The notes beneath the pieces were generated by a model that was not told the DNA's origin, ran no database searches, and saw nothing but the letters and a program-made list of their open reading frames with translations. Positions 33,831 through 45,735 of a DNA stretch of 64,000 nt are shown here, one piece after another (positions within the stretch are counted from its first letter, which is position 1; every line of letters begins with the position of its first letter). Source of the DNA: Massilia atriviolacea (lineage in GTDB: Bacteria > Pseudomonadota > Gammaproteobacteria > Burkholderiales > Burkholderiaceae_D); the NCBI RefSeq assembly GCF_003953935.1, contig NZ_RXLQ01000023.1, forward strand, positions 1 through 64,000, read 5' to 3'. A program made the translations under genes and the position numbers.

Positions 33831-34778
33831 ATGCCCAATCTTATCGAACTGCTGCAGGTCTACGGTGTGCTCATCGTGTTCGCCATCGTGCTGATCGAGC
33901 AGATCGGGATGCCGATCCCGGCTTTCCCCATCCTGATCGTGGCCGGCGCGCTGTCGGCGGGCGGCGAGATGAGCTGGGGCGTGTGCCTGGCGGTCAGCAT
34001 CGTCGCCTGCCTGATCAGCGACGTGGTCTGGTTCAACGCCGGGCGCTATTACGGCAAGCGCATCCTGCGGCTGCTGTGCAAGATCTCGCTCTCGCCCGAC
34101 TACTGCGTCAGCCAGACCGAAGACCGCTTCAAGCGCTTCGGCCCCAAATCGCTGATGGTCGCCAAGTTCATTCCCGGCTTTAACATCATCGCCTCGCCCA
34201 TGTCGGGCGCGCTGGGGGTGAGCGCGCCGCGCTTCCTCGCCTTCAGCATGACGGGCAGCCTGTTCTGGAGCGGCACCGGGATCGCGCTCGGCGCCATCTT
34301 CCACAAGAGTGTCGACAAGGTCCTGCTCATGCTCGAAAACATGGGCAGCACCGCCCTCATGGTCCTGCTGAGCTTGCTGGGACTGTTCATCCTGTACAAA
34401 TACATCGAGCGGCGCCGTTTCCGCCAGGGCATGCAGATCGAACGCATCAGCATGAGCGACCTGGCCCAGCTGATCCGCGGCGGCCAGCAGCCGATCATCG
34501 TCGACGCGCGCAGCATCACCGCGCAGCAGCTCGAACAGGCCGTGCCCGGCGCGCTGATCTACAACGCCTCGGCGCGCGAGGGCTTCGTCGCCCTGCTCGA
34601 CAAGGAGCGCCACATTGTCGTGTACTGCAGCTGCCCGAACGACGTCACGGCCGCCCAGGTGGCCAAGGAACTGATCGCGCTCGGCTACCACCGCGCCCGC
34701 CCGCTGCATGGCGGACTGGACGCCTGGAATGCCCACCACGCCGGCGAAGCCGGCCAGCAGGCCGCCCACGCCGGCTGA
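33831..34778 (+). CDS. DedA-family membrane protein fused to a rhodanese domain
   Basis: 315 residues. Residues 1 to about 200 form the DedA/VTT domain: several membrane helices, the re-entrant PIPAFPILIVAGALS and the hallmark KFIPGFNIIASPMSGALGVS. DedA proteins are lipid scramblases/flippases linked to undecaprenyl phosphate recycling and proton balance. After a linker (YIERRRFRQGMQIERIS) comes a cytosolic rhodanese domain (about 215-305) with DARSITAQQLEQAVPGA and an active-site loop YCSCPNDVTAA, including Cys for persulfide chemistry. The domain pairing recurs in proteobacteria, but its purpose is not established. A single gene with its own upstream region. Confidence 0.88.
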   Translation: MPNLIELLQVYGVLIVFAIVLIEQIGMPIPAFPILIVAGALSAGGEMSWGVCLAVSIVACLISDVVWFNAGRYYGKRILRLLCKISLSPDYCVSQTEDRFKRFGPKSLMVAKFIPGFNIIASPMSGALGVSAPRFLAFSMTGSLFWSGTGIALGAIFHKSVDKVLLMLENMGSTALMVLLSLLGLFILYKYIERRRFRQGMQIERISMSDLAQLIRGGQQPIIVDARSITAQQLEQAVPGALIYNASAREGFVALLDKERHIVVYCSCPNDVTAAQVAKELIALGYHRARPLHGGLDAWNAHHAGEAGQQAAHAG

Positions 34779-34957
34779 TTCCCCCTTCCGCAACCTCCCT
34801 GTCGCCCACGCCGCGCGTACCTATACTACGCCCGGTGTTGGTGAAACTCGCCTTGAGGCCGGAATTTGCGCTCCCGATGTACTAAAACTACAAAGAAAGC
34901 TTGCACCGTGGGCATGTGATCCATTAAGCTTGGCGAGTCCATCCTACACTCGCCGCC

Positions 34958-36001
34958 ATGACCGACCACGCCACCGCGCCACACCCTGCTGTCCCGTCTT
35001 CCCCGTCTTCTCCGTCTTCTCGGTATACCGATGGTCCGCGCCTGCTGGCCGACATCGGCGGCACCAACGCCCGCTTCGCGCTGGAAACGGCTCCCGGGCA
35101 GGCCGGCCTGATCGACGTCCTGCCGTGTGCCAACTACCCGACCCTGGCCGACGCCCTGCGCGCCTATCTGGGCTCGCCCAAGGTGGTCGCGGCCGGGGTG
35201 GCCGGCTTGCGCCACGCGGCGCTGGCGATTGCCAATCCGATCACGGGCGACATGGTGCGCATGACCAACCATCACTGGGAGTTTTCGATTGCCGCCTTGC
35301 GCCTCGAGTGCGGCTTCGAGACGCTGGAAGTGGTCAACGACTTCACCGCGCTGGCGCGCGCCTTGCCGCACCTTGCCGACGGGCAGAAGCAGCAGATCGG
35401 CGGCGGCGCGGCGCGCGCGCATACGCCCTTGGGGCTGGTCGGGGCGGGAACCGGGCTGGGCGTGTCGGGACTGATTCCGGCGGGCGACAGCTGGACCGCC
35501 TTGCTCAGCGAAGGCGGGCACGTGACGTTTTCGCCGGCCAACGAGACCGAAGTGGCGATCCTGCAGTATGCGTGGCGCCAGTACGAGCATGTCTCGGCGG
35601 AACGGCTGCTGTCGGGCGACGGTATCGAGCTGATCTATCGCGCGCTGGCGCAGCATGCCGGGCAGGCGGCGCAGGAGCTGGACGCGCCCGAGATCTCGCG
35701 GCGCGCGCTGGCGGGCGAATGTGCGCTATGCGACCGGGCGATCGAGGCCTTCTGCGGCATGCTGGGCACGGTGGCGGGCAATCTTGCGATTACCCTGGGG
35801 GCGCAGGGCGGTATCTACATCGGTGGCGGGATCGTGCCGCGCCTGGGCGAGCGCTTTGCGCGCTCGTGCTTCCGTACGCGCTTCGAGCAGAAAGGGCGCT
35901 TCGTCAACTACCTGGCGCAGGTGCCGACGTTTGTCATTACGGCCGACTACCCCGCCTTCCTCGGCGTTTCCGCGGTCCTTTCCGAAAAGCTCGGCCGCTA
36001 A
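34958..36001 (+). CDS. glk: Glucokinase
   Basis: 347 residues, ROK-unrelated bacterial Glk type (about 320-345). Motifs: [14 protein letters not shown] (phosphate 1), [16 protein letters not shown] (with catalytic Asp), [23 protein letters not shown] and [10 protein letters not shown]. It phosphorylates glucose with ATP in the cytoplasm. The N-terminal 25 residues before the first motif are rich in Ser and Pro and probably disordered, so initiation a little downstream cannot be excluded, though no better start codon is seen. It stands alone here, without zwf or edd, and is followed by a mobile-element remnant. Confidence 0.93.
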   Translation: MTDHATAPHPAVPSSPSSPSSRYTDGPRLLADIGGTNARFALETAPGQAGLIDVLPCANYPTLADALRAYLGSPKVVAAGVAGLRHAALAIANPITGDMVRMTNHHWEFSIAALRLECGFETLEVVNDFTALARALPHLADGQKQQIGGGAARAHTPLGLVGAGTGLGVSGLIPAGDSWTALLSEGGHVTFSPANETEVAILQYAWRQYEHVSAERLLSGDGIELIYRALAQHAGQAAQELDAPEISRRALAGECALCDRAIEAFCGMLGTVAGNLAITLGAQGGIYIGGGIVPRLGERFARSCFRTRFEQKGRFVNYLAQVPTFVITADYPAFLGVSAVLSEKLGR

Positions 36002-36108
36002 AACTTCACCACGGTCCGGCCTCCGATTCGCAATTAATTTCTCAAAGGCACACTCAAAGGCACAGCAATCTGCGTCATTTCTGAGGTTTTGCCAGGAAAA
36101 TTCCCGCC

Positions 36109-36413
36109 ACCGGGGTCAGAGCTTTAATTAGAAACTTCATTATCCCCGGCATTTTCCCGTACCCTGGCCTGCGCTCTGGCCAGCAATTCATTGAATTTCT
36201 TGTGTCTGATAAGCCAGTTTACGGCACACTTGCGGGCCGAAAATTCAGCTGTCTCCTGACGCTTTTCATAGAGGGGGTGGCGAGAATGGCGCGCGACTCT
36301 GACGCTGCGGTGTTCGTGCGGTAACTAGCTTCTCATCGGTGGTCAGGCCCCGCTCGGGAGCCCGTTCGGTTTCCGGACGGTATTTAGATGCAAATTAAAG
36401 CTCTGACCCCGGT
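36109..36413. mobile_element. 305-bp MITE-like element with 21-bp perfect terminal inverted repeats
   Basis: The left end begins ACCGGGGTCAGAGCTTTAA (plus TT) and the right end is its exact complement, ending GAGCTTTAA read inward; 21 of 21 bases match (36109-36129 with 36393-36413). The same ends recur at 49321, 51490, 51524 and 51722. The interior on the minus strand holds a decayed frame (about 36125-36328) reading GRQETAEFSARK-like protein and stopping just inside the left repeat. The element is therefore probably a shrunken transposon relic moved by an enzyme encoded elsewhere. Confidence 0.7.
36125..36328 (-). pseudogene. Decayed small frame inside the 305-bp element
   Basis: The minus-strand reading has about 67 open codons bounded upstream by a TAG and without a start. 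It includes HPLYEKRQETAEFSARK and, further on, NWLIRHKKFNELLARAQARV, ending GDNEVSN before TAA. A second short open stretch lies in another frame upstream (KYRPETERAPERGLTTDEKL), which suggests a frameshifted relic. The Lys/Arg-rich helical composition would fit a DNA-binding or transposase tail, but no family can be named. Confidence 0.4.
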
Positions 36414-36490
36414 TTGGGGGGGGAACTGATTGCTGATCAGGGCGCAGGCCCCGGGTGCGGCGCGTTTGCAGGCGTTTCCGACGCCGGGGA

Positions 36491-36521
36491 TTGTGCTTTT
36501 TGCGCTTTTATCGGGTACAAT
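36491..36521 (+). promoter_or_regulatory. Candidate promoter upstream of small frame and scpB
   Basis: TACAAT (36516-36521) is a near-consensus -10; TTGTGC (36491-36496) lies 19 bases upstream, slightly too far. A start near 36528 would give scpB a leader of about 310 bases that includes the small frame at 36542. Confidence 0.4.
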
Positions 36522-36541
36522 GGCCTGTGTTGGAGTAAACG

Positions 36542-36685
36542 ATGTCGATCGTTCGTGTAGTGCGCGCCCGGAGCTTGGCCTCCTTGCCGCTGCGACGAAC
36601 CAGCGTTTCTCTTGAAAATCAACGGTTTAGCCTCGCCAGGTATGCAGGCAACCGTGTGGCAGGGTTCGCATCTCGCCACCTGTAA
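36542..36685 (+). CDS. Possible 47-residue Arg-rich small protein
   Basis: Starts MSIVRVVRARSLASLPLRR with GGAG six bases upstream, and sits just after a promoter-like TACAAT. It ends GFASRHL. The composition is basic (Arg, Ser, Leu) with no signal peptide. It lies in the leader of scpB and could be a small protein, an upstream regulatory frame or chance. Coding character cannot be established from one sequence. Confidence 0.3.
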   Translation: MSIVRVVRARSLASLPLRRTSVSLENQRFSLARYAGNRVAGFASRHL

Positions 36686-36841
36686 CATTCCCGCCCAGCG
36701 CGCTTCGTCCCGGGCGACGGATTCCAGTTTCAACGTGTTTTCATGCTGTCGGCGTCTTGTTTGACGCGCGCCACCATGCGTTGAGTGGTATTTGTTTGAT
36801 TTTTTCTCGCACCTAATTGCAACATCCGCACAGACATCGTT

Positions 36842-37645
36842 ATGAATACTGATGAGGCCAAACGGGTCCTCGAAACCGCTTTGCTCTGTGCGCGCGAGCC
36901 CATGTCGATCCATGGCATGAAGAAGCTGTTCGTCGATGTCGATGACCATGGCCGCCCGATCGGCGCCGGGGTCGGCGCCGACACCATCAAGATCATGCTG
37001 GAAGAGTTGCGCCGCGACTGGAGCGAACGCGGCATCGAAATCGTCAGCCTGGCCAGCGGCTGGCGCTTCCAGAGCCGCCCTGAAATGAAGCAGTACCTCG
37101 ATCGCCTGAGCCCGGAAAAGCCGCAGAAGTATTCGCGCGCGACCCTGGAAACCCTGGCGATCATCGCCTATCGCCAGCCGGTCACCCGCGGCGATATCGA
37201 AGAAATACGCGGCGTTGCCGTCAATTCGCAGACGATCAAGATGCTGGAAGACCGCGGCTGGATCGATGCGATCGGTTATCGCGATGTGATCGGCCGCCCG
37301 GCCTTGCTGGGCACGACCAAGCAGTTCCTTGACGATCTGGGCTTGAATTCGCTGTCCCAGCTGCCTCCCTTGCAGCAAATCAGCGACATGCAGGGCGGTC
37401 ACGAAATGGAAGCACTCGAGGCTGCCTTGCAGGAAAATTTTGATAAAGCGGCGGCCTCGGAGGCCGCAAACGACGATGGTGCAGGTAGCGGCGACGCGCT
37501 GGAGGCATTTCCTCCCGCCGTCGCGGATGCGGCCGGCTCCGATACTTCATCTCCTGAAGTCCTCATTCACGACCCTGCGCCAGAAATAACGGTTGACGCT
37601 GCGCCAGGTCAGCACAACCAAGAAACGAATAATGAATCCAACTAA
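36842..37645 (+). CDS. scpB: Segregation and condensation protein B
   Basis: 267 residues. ScpB is the winged-helix (kite) subunit of the SMC-ScpAB condensin complex. The conserved core is in residues 1-185: [28 protein letters not shown], then [20 protein letters not shown], then [20 protein letters not shown] and [20 protein letters not shown]. The last 70 residues are an acidic Ala/Glu/Asp-rich tail that is probably disordered. scpA is not adjacent in this window. The rluB start lies inside the last codons of this gene (14-base overlap), so the two are translationally coupled, the common scpB-rluB pairing. Confidence 0.94.
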   Translation: MNTDEAKRVLETALLCAREPMSIHGMKKLFVDVDDHGRPIGAGVGADTIKIMLEELRRDWSERGIEIVSLASGWRFQSRPEMKQYLDRLSPEKPQKYSRATLETLAIIAYRQPVTRGDIEEIRGVAVNSQTIKMLEDRGWIDAIGYRDVIGRPALLGTTKQFLDDLGLNSLSQLPPLQQISDMQGGHEMEALEAALQENFDKAAASEAANDDGAGSGDALEAFPPAVADAAGSDTSSPEVLIHDPAPEITVDAAPGQHNQETNNESN

Positions 37646-39725
37646 ACCGACTGAGACAATTACCGCCGACATCGCTGGCATGGATGAGGCCGCGACTAAG
37701 CCAAAACGCCGCACCAAGGCACAGATAGAGGCGGACGCCGCCGCCGGCATCGAGGCGCCGAAACCGAAGCGCGCCGCCGCCAAAAAGGCCGTCGCCGACA
37801 GCGAGGCCAGCGCGCCCGCCGCCGACGCCGCGCCCGCCAAGGCCCCGGCCAAGCCGCGCACGAAAAAGGCAGTTGCCGTAGCAGCGGATGAGTCCGCTCC
37901 AGCAGCCGCCAGCGCCGCCGCTCCCGCAGCAGCCGCTCCCGCAGCGGCCGCTCCGGCAGCCGCCGCCAGCGCCCCCGTGGACGCCGCCCCGGCCGCCAGC
38001 GACAAGCCCGCCGCCCGCAAGCCGCGCGCCCCGAAAGCAGTCGTCGCCGAGTCCGCTCCCGCCGCCGATGCGGCCGCCCCGGCCGCCGACGGCGCCGCCC
38101 CCGCCAATGGCGAACGCGGCCCGCGCCCGCCACGCGGCCCGCGCCAGATGCGCGAACTGCGCGGCCAGCGCGAAGCCCGCATCCAGATGGAGCGCCTCGA
38201 AGCCGGCGAGCCGGCGGAACCTGTCGCCGAAGCGCCGGCCGAGCCGGCCGCCCGTCCCGAGCGCGGCCCGCGTCCGGAGCGCAGCCTTGACGCCAAGCCG
38301 CGCGTCAAGAAGAACAAAAAAGGCAATCCGGGCCTGCAGCACCACGGCAAGAACAAGCTGAACGACGCCGATGCGGCCTTCTCGTACGTCACCTCGGACG
38401 CCTTCGACGCCAACGACGGCGGCCGTTCGCAGCCGGTCAAGCAGGTGCGGCGCGACCTGACCTCGGACGACGACGCACCGAAATTGCACAAGGTCCTGGC
38501 CGAAGCCGGCCTCGGTTCGCGCCGCGACATGGAAGACCTGATCGTCGCCGGCCGCGTGTCGGTCAACGGCGAGCCGGCCCACATCGGCCAGCGCATCCTG
38601 CCGACCGACGCCGTGCGCATCAACGGCAAGCTGATCCACCGCAAGGTGAGCAGCAAGCCGCCGCGCGTGCTGGTGTACCACAAGCCGGCCGGCGAAATCG
38701 TCAGCCACGACGATCCGGAAGGCCGTCCATCGGTGTTCGACCGCCTGCCGACCATGAAGGCCGGCAAATGGCTGGCCGTCGGCCGCCTCGACTTCAATAC
38801 CGAAGGTCTGCTGCTGTTTACGACTTCCGGTGACCTGGCGAACCGCCTGATGCACCCGCGCTACAACATCGACCGCGAATACGCGGTGCGTACCCTGGGC
38901 GAACTGGAAGAGGGCATGCGCCAGAAACTGCTGGCCGGCGTCGAGCTCGACGATGGTGTGGCATCCTTCACCAAGATCGCCGACGGCGGCGGCGAGGGCA
39001 TCAACAAATGGTACCGCGTGGTCATCGGCGAAGGCCGCAACCGCGAGGTGCGCCGCATGTTCGAGGCGATCGGCCTGACCGTCTCGCGCCTGATCCGTAC
39101 CCGCTACGGCATCATGACCCTGCCAAGCAACCTGAAACGCGGCCGCTGGGATGAGCTGGAAGAAAACACCGTGCGCGACCTGCTGGCCGCGTTCGGGGTC
39201 GAGAAGAAGGGCGCCGGCAACGACGCGCGCGGTCCGAAGGGCCGTGGCGACGCCAAGCAGCGCAGCGACGACGACAAGCGTTCCGACGGCAACCGCATCG
39301 ACCGCGTCGACGCCAACCGCAATGCCGATCCTTTCGGTCCGCCGAGCGGGCGCGGCGCTGCGGGACGCGGCGCCGGCGGCCGTCCGCAGGGACGTCCCGG
39401 CGGCATGGGCGGCATGGGTGGCATGGGCGGACAGCCGCGCGGCGCCGGCGGGTTCGACGGCCAGGGCCGCGGCCAGGGCCGTCCGCAAGGCGATGGCCAG
39501 CGTTCGGCGCGTCCGCAGGGCGACGCCCAGCCGCGCAGCGGCCGTCCGGGCGGCAATGGCGGCAATGGCGGCAATGGCGGCGGCGCCAAGGGCCCGCGCC
39601 AGCCCGACCCGTTGCAGACCACCTTCGGTTTCGCCAATGCCGGCGGCGGCAATCGCCGTCCGCAGGGGCCGCAAGGCCAGCGTGGCGCCGACCACGGCAT
39701 GCCGCGCCGCGGCCGCCGCGGTTAA
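37632..39725 (+). CDS. rluB: 23S rRNA pseudouridine synthase RluB with long low-complexity extensions
   Basis: 697 residues, more than twice the E. coli protein (291). The start at ATG 37632 overlaps scpB. The enzyme core is central: S4 RNA-binding domain [20 protein letters not shown] (about residues 284-330), then the catalytic [14 protein letters not shown] with Asp at about 386, then the RluB/RsuA-type [20 protein letters not shown]. It modifies U2605-type positions of 23S rRNA. The first 280 residues are an Ala/Pro/Lys-rich stretch and the last 165 are Gly/Arg/Gln-rich with GGMGGMGG repeats, like RGG-type RNA-binding tails. Such extensions are common in this family of bacteria, but their role is not established. 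Confidence 0.93.
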   Translation: MNPTKPTETITADIAGMDEAATKPKRRTKAQIEADAAAGIEAPKPKRAAAKKAVADSEASAPAADAAPAKAPAKPRTKKAVAVAADESAPAAASAAAPAAAAPAAAAPAAAASAPVDAAPAASDKPAARKPRAPKAVVAESAPAADAAAPAADGAAPANGERGPRPPRGPRQMRELRGQREARIQMERLEAGEPAEPVAEAPAEPAARPERGPRPERSLDAKPRVKKNKKGNPGLQHHGKNKLNDADAAFSYVTSDAFDANDGGRSQPVKQVRRDLTSDDDAPKLHKVLAEAGLGSRRDMEDLIVAGRVSVNGEPAHIGQRILPTDAVRINGKLIHRKVSSKPPRVLVYHKPAGEIVSHDDPEGRPSVFDRLPTMKAGKWLAVGRLDFNTEGLLLFTTSGDLANRLMHPRYNIDREYAVRTLGELEEGMRQKLLAGVELDDGVASFTKIADGGGEGINKWYRVVIGEGRNREVRRMFEAIGLTVSRLIRTRYGIMTLPSNLKRGRWDELEENTVRDLLAAFGVEKKGAGNDARGPKGRGDAKQRSDDDKRSDGNRIDRVDANRNADPFGPPSGRGAAGRGAGGRPQGRPGGMGGMGGMGGQPRGAGGFDGQGRGQGRPQGDGQRSARPQGDAQPRSGRPGGNGGNGGNGGGAKGPRQPDPLQTTFGFANAGGGNRRPQGPQGQRGADHGMPRRGRRG

Positions 39726-39730
39726 GGCTT

Positions 39731-39761
39731 GCCCCGCCTGCGGCAATGCCGCAGGCGGGGC
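39731..39761 (+). terminator. Strong hairpin after rluB
   Basis: A perfect 14-bp stem GCCCCGCCTGCGGC / GCCGCAGGCGGGGC with loop AAT, directly after the rluB stop. Only a loose T-rich stretch follows about ten bases later, so it is a probable but not canonical terminator. Confidence 0.7.
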
Positions 39762-39881
39762 CGCGCGGTGTTGTTTTGCGGCCTACGGCGGCGCGCACGC
39801 ATCCCGGCGCGGCACTTCTGGCCCGGCTTTTGTTTTAAACTTGTTAAGTGTTGTATGCCTGTTCATTTGCCCGTCATCGGA

Positions 39882-39910
39882 TTGCGAACGGCCCGATAAC
39901 AGGTTATAAT
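39882..39910 (+). promoter_or_regulatory. Main promoter of the rimP-nusA-infB operon
   Basis: TTGCGA (39882-39887), spacer of 17, TATAAT (39905-39910), a perfect -10. The predicted start near 39917 leaves a 140-base leader before rimP that carries a terminator-like hairpin. Confidence 0.75.
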
Positions 39911-39982
39911 CTGCAGCCTAATAAAAGTTCTTCCCACCTCGGACGGGTGCAAGTACTTTCATGTGGTTGGGAGTATAGGAAG

Positions 39983-40007
39983 ATGGGCACATGCCCATTT
40001 TTTTTTT
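39983..40007 (+). terminator. Terminator-like hairpin in the rimP leader (possible attenuator)
   Basis: ATGGGC, loop ACAT, GCCCAT, then a run of ten T. It lies about 70 bases into the transcript and 50 bases before rimP, so it can cut off the operon. NusA, encoded downstream, is a termination factor, so autogenous control is plausible, as known for nusA operons elsewhere. Confidence 0.65.
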
Positions 40008-40056
40008 GGTAAATCGTTTTTAGTGGTCCCGCGGGACCGTGATCTGGAGAACTTGT

Positions 40057-42107
<2,051 letters not shown>

Positions 42108-42154
42108 TTTGAGTAACCTTATCATCTGTCTCGACACAAAGAAAAGAGGACTGA

Positions 42155-44992
42155 ATGGCGAGTAACAACGTAGCCCAATTTGCCACCGAACTGAAGATGC
42201 CTGCAGATTTGCTGCTGACGCAGCTGCGTTCTGCCGGCGTCGATAAAAGTTCGACGTCAGATCCATTGTCGAAAGATGATAAGGATAAGTTGTTGGATCA
42301 CCTGCGCCGCACCCACGGCACGGCAACCGACACCGAGAAGAAGAAAATCACGCTGACGCGCAAAGAAACCACTGAGATCAAGCAGGCTGACGCCACCGGC
42401 AAGTCGCGCACGATCCAGGTAGAAGTGCGCAAGAAGCGCACCTTCGTCCAGCGCGACGATCCGGCACCGGCGCCCGCGCCGGTGGCCGCAGCCCCTGTTG
42501 CACCAGTGATCGATGCGGCCGAAGTGGCCCGTCGCGAGGAAGAAGCACGCCGCCAGCAAGAGCTGATTGCGCGCCAGGAAGCCGACCTGCGTGAAAAGCA
42601 GGAGCGCCTCGCCAAGCTGGACGCTGAAAAAGAAGCCCAGGCCAAGCAGGCCGAGCAGGACGCCAAGAAGGAAGCCGACGCCGAAGCGAAGCGGGTAGCC
42701 GCTGCCGCCGCCGCGGCCGCCGCTGGCGCCGACCAGGCTGCCGCCGAGGAAGCCAAGAAGACGGCCGCCGACGAAGCCAAGAAGAAGGCTGCGCTCGCCG
42801 CCCAGGAAGCTGCGGCCCGTGCCGAAGCGAACGAGCGCGCCCGCAAGGCCGTGGCCGACGAAGTGGCGCAGATCAAGGCCATGATGAATGCGCCGCGGCG
42901 CGCGATCAAGGCGCCGGAACCGGCGCCTGCGCCGGTGGCCGCCCTCAAGCCGAAGGCGCCGGAAGGCACCCTGCACAAGCCGGCCGACAAGAAACCGGGC
43001 GACAAGCCTGGCGACAAGAAGCCGGCCACGGCCGACAAAAAGTCGATCAAGTCGGCCAATGTGTCGTCGACCTGGTCGGACGACGCCAAGAAACGCGGCG
43101 CGCCGGGCTCGATCAAGCCACGTGGCAACACCGGTTCGCCGGGTGGCCGCGACAGCTGGCGCGGTGGCGCCAAGGGCCGCCGTCCATCGCACAGCGATGA
43201 CCGCGAAACCAATTTCCAGGCGCCGACCGAAGCGGTGGTCAAGGACGTGCACGTTCCTGAAACCATCACGGTGGCCGAACTGGCGCACAAGATGTCGGTC
43301 AAGGCATCCGAAGTGATCAAGCAGCTGATGAAGCTGGGCCAGATGTGCACCATTAACCAGGTGCTGGACCAGGAAACGGCGATGATCCTGGTCGAAGAAA
43401 TGGGCCACAAGGCATTTGCGGCCGAACTCGACGATCCGGAAGCGCTGCTGGCCGACCAGGGCGAGCACGCCCACTTCGAGTCGAAGGCGCGCGCACCGGT
43501 GGTCACCGTCATGGGTCACGTCGACCACGGCAAGACCTCGCTGCTGGACTACATCCGCCGCGCCAAAGTGGCGTCGGGCGAAGCGGGCGGGATCACGCAG
43601 CACATCGGCGCCTACCACGTCGAAACGCCGCGCGGCATCATCACCTTCCTCGACACCCCGGGCCACGAAGCGTTTACCGCGATGCGTGCCCGTGGCGCCA
43701 AGGCAACCGACATCGTCATCCTGGTGGTTGCCGCCGACGATGGCGTGATGCCGCAAACCAAGGAAGCGATTGCTCACGCAAAAGCTGCAGGCGTACCGCT
43801 GGTGGTGGCGATCAACAAGATCGACAAACCGGGCGGCAACGTCGACCGCGTCTCGCAAGAGCTGATCGCCGAGCAGGTCGTGCCGGAAGAATACGGTGGC
43901 GAATCGCCCTTCGTGCCGGTATCGGCCAAGACCGGCCAGGGTATCGATGCCCTGCTGGAACAGGTTCTGCTGCAAGCCGAAGTGCTGGAACTCAAAGCCC
44001 CGGTCGACGCCCCGGCGCGCGGCCTGGTGGTCGAGGGACGCCTGGACAAGGGCCGCGGTCCGGTCGCGACGATCCTGGTGCAGTCCGGTACCCTGCGCCG
44101 CGGCGACGTGATCCTGGCCGGCTCCTCGTATGGCCGCGTGCGCGCCATGCTCGACGAGAACGGCAAGGCGATCACCGAAGCCGGTCCGTCGATCCCGGTC
44201 GAAATCCAGGGCCTGACCGAAGTGCCGGTGGCCGGTGAAGAAGTGATGGTCATGGCCGACGAGCGCAAGGCGCGCGAAATCGGTCTGTTCCGTCAAGGTA
44301 AGTTCCGCGACGTCAAACTGGCCAAGCAGCAAGCGGCCAAGCTGGAAAACATGTTCGACAACATGGGCGAAGGCGAAGTCAAGAATCTGCCGGTCATCGT
44401 CAAGACCGACGTCCAGGGTTCGCAGGAAGCGCTGGTCGGCTCCCTGCAAAAACTGTCGACTTCCGAAGTGCGGGTACAGGTTGTGCACGCGGCGGTGGGC
44501 GGCATTACCGAATCGGACGTCAACCTGGCGGTCGCATCGAAGGCGGTCATCATCGGGTTCAACACCCGTGCCGACGCCCAGGCGCGCAAGCTGGCCGAGT
44601 CGAACGGCGTGGACATTCGCTACTACAACATCATTTACGATGCGATCGACGAGATCAAGGCGGCCTTGTCGGGCATGCTGGCACCGGAGAAGCGCGAGCA
44701 CATCACCGGCCAGGTCGAGATTCGCCAGGTCATCCTGGTCTCGAAAGTCGGCGCGATTGCCGGTTGCCTGGTCACCGATGGCGTGGTCAAGCGTTCGTCC
44801 TCGGTACGCCTGCTGCGCAACAACATCGTGGTGTGGACCGGCGAGATCGACTCGCTCAAGCGCTTCAAGGACGACGCGAAAGAAGTGCGCGCCGGTCTGG
44901 AGTGCGGCCTGTCGCTCAAGAACTACAACGATATCGAAGTCGGCGACGTCCTCGAAGTGTTCGAAGTTCAAGAGATCGCCCGTACCTTGTAA
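42155..44992 (+). CDS. infB: Translation initiation factor IF-2
   Basis: 945 residues. The long N-terminal region is rich in Ala, Lys and Glu (coiled coil around residues 120-250). The IF2 N-domain helices ([20 protein letters not shown]) precede the GTPase domain with [31 protein letters not shown] and NKIDKPGG, followed by domains II, III and the fMet-tRNA-binding domain IV. It positions initiator tRNA on the 30S subunit. Internal in-frame starts could give a shorter isoform as in E. coli, but none is obvious by ribosome site. It is followed by a 32-bp inverted repeat before rbfA. Confidence 0.97.
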   Translation: MASNNVAQFATELKMPADLLLTQLRSAGVDKSSTSDPLSKDDKDKLLDHLRRTHGTATDTEKKKITLTRKETTEIKQADATGKSRTIQVEVRKKRTFVQRDDPAPAPAPVAAAPVAPVIDAAEVARREEEARRQQELIARQEADLREKQERLAKLDAEKEAQAKQAEQDAKKEADAEAKRVAAAAAAAAAGADQAAAEEAKKTAADEAKKKAALAAQEAAARAEANERARKAVADEVAQIKAMMNAPRRAIKAPEPAPAPVAALKPKAPEGTLHKPADKKPGDKPGDKKPATADKKSIKSANVSSTWSDDAKKRGAPGSIKPRGNTGSPGGRDSWRGGAKGRRPSHSDDRETNFQAPTEAVVKDVHVPETITVAELAHKMSVKASEVIKQLMKLGQMCTINQVLDQETAMILVEEMGHKAFAAELDDPEALLADQGEHAHFESKARAPVVTVMGHVDHGKTSLLDYIRRAKVASGEAGGITQHIGAYHVETPRGIITFLDTPGHEAFTAMRARGAKATDIVILVVAADDGVMPQTKEAIAHAKAAGVPLVVAINKIDKPGGNVDRVSQELIAEQVVPEEYGGESPFVPVSAKTGQGIDALLEQVLLQAEVLELKAPVDAPARGLVVEGRLDKGRGPVATILVQSGTLRRGDVILAGSSYGRVRAMLDENGKAITEAGPSIPVEIQGLTEVPVAGEEVMVMADERKAREIGLFRQGKFRDVKLAKQQAAKLENMFDNMGEGEVKNLPVIVKTDVQGSQEALVGSLQKLSTSEVRVQVVHAAVGGITESDVNLAVASKAVIIGFNTRADAQARKLAESNGVDIRYYNIIYDAIDEIKAALSGMLAPEKREHITGQVEIRQVILVSKVGAIAGCLVTDGVVKRSSSVRLLRNNIVVWTGEIDSLKRFKDDAKEVRAGLECGLSLKNYNDIEVGDVLEVFEVQEIARTL

Positions 44993-45084
44993 TCGTTGGC
45001 GGCGGCATCGGAAAGCATCCTGGCGACAGGCTGCGGACCGGGTGCCGCCGACTTCCGCCGACGCCATTCTGGCCGCAAGCCCCC

Positions 45085-45172
45085 AAACCGTCATTCCCGC
45101 GCAGGCGGGAATCCAATCTTCGTCGCTGAGCGAAGGAGCCTTGGATTCCCGCCTGCGCGGGAATGACGGTTT
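45085..45172. repeat. Perfect 32-bp inverted repeat of the ATTCCCGC...GCGGGAAT type
   Basis: Arms 45085-45116 and 45141-45172 are exact complements over 32 bases, separated by 24 bases. Each arm contains CGTCATTCCCGC and GGCGGGAATCCAA, so it is itself a small palindrome. The sequence resembles dispersed Neisseria dRS3-like and Burkholderiales repeats. In the infB-rbfA mRNA it would form a very stable hairpin, which might lower expression of rbfA and truB or stabilise the upstream part. Confidence 0.85.
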
Positions 45173-45291
45173 TAAGGTTTATGGCGACAACTGCGCCATG
45201 CCCGAGCGGGCGCGCGGCGCGGCATCCTGCCGCCGCTTCAGGGCACGCCACAATGTGCCCCCTACAAAATCATAAAGAGTAGTATACGAAC

Positions 45292-45729
45292 ATGGCTAAA
45301 CACAGCAAAACCATTCCCGCCCGCGGCTTGCGCGTGGCCGACCAGATCCAGCGCGACCTGGCAGAAATCGTCGCGTACGGTCTGAAAGACCCGCGCATCG
45401 GCATGATCACCATCACCGAAGTCCAGATCACCCCCGACTACGCCCACGCCAAGGTGTTCTTCACCATGTTCAAGGACGACAAGGAATCGATCAGGAACAC
45501 GGTCGACGGCCTTGGCGCCGCAGCCGGCTTCATCCGCAACCAGCTGGGCAAGCGCCTGCACATCCACACCCTGCCGATGCTGCATTTCGTGCACGACACC
45601 TCGACCTCGCGCGGCATGGAAATGTCGCTCCTGATCGACCAGGCCAACGCCACCCGCGCGGCCGATGCCGAGCCGGATCCGCTGCCGCAAGACAGCGCGG
45701 CCCCGGCAGCCAAGCCAGACGCCGAATAA
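45292..45729 (+). CDS. rbfA: Ribosome-binding factor A
   Basis: 145 residues (family 120-150). Core KH-like fold with [40 protein letters not shown] and [20 protein letters not shown]. It is needed for late 30S maturation and cold adaptation. The last 25 residues are an acidic Ala/Pro tail. It lies 299 bases after infB, across the 32-bp inverted repeat, and six bases before truB. Confidence 0.95.
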   Translation: MAKHSKTIPARGLRVADQIQRDLAEIVAYGLKDPRIGMITITEVQITPDYAHAKVFFTMFKDDKESIRNTVDGLGAAAGFIRNQLGKRLHIHTLPMLHFVHDTSTSRGMEMSLLIDQANATRAADAEPDPLPQDSAAPAAKPDAE

Positions 45730-45735
45730 CGCAGC

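Larger units (their letters stand above)
36002..36841. other. 840-base region between glk and scpB
   Basis: It holds, in order: a degenerate repeat remnant around 36012-36030 (CTCCGATTCG, also seen at 51633-51642); the 305-bp inverted-repeat element (36109-36413); a run of eight G; a promoter-like TACAAT; a 47-codon small frame with a ribosome site (36542-36685); and about 155 bases with no recognised content before scpB. The rest shows no RNA gene that I can identify. Confidence 0.5.

Noticed and set aside
34826-35656. 276-codon minus-strand frame opposite glk
   Set aside because: Opposite glucokinase motifs; Arg/Gln/Ala-rich shadow.
36661-36700. GTTCGCATCTC-like sequence upstream of scpB as a tRNA T-loop
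   Set aside because: No matching acceptor, D and anticodon arms could be built around it.
42257-45094. 945-codon minus-strand frame opposite infB
   Set aside because: Shadow of infB, same length by coincidence of reading the complement; no domain.
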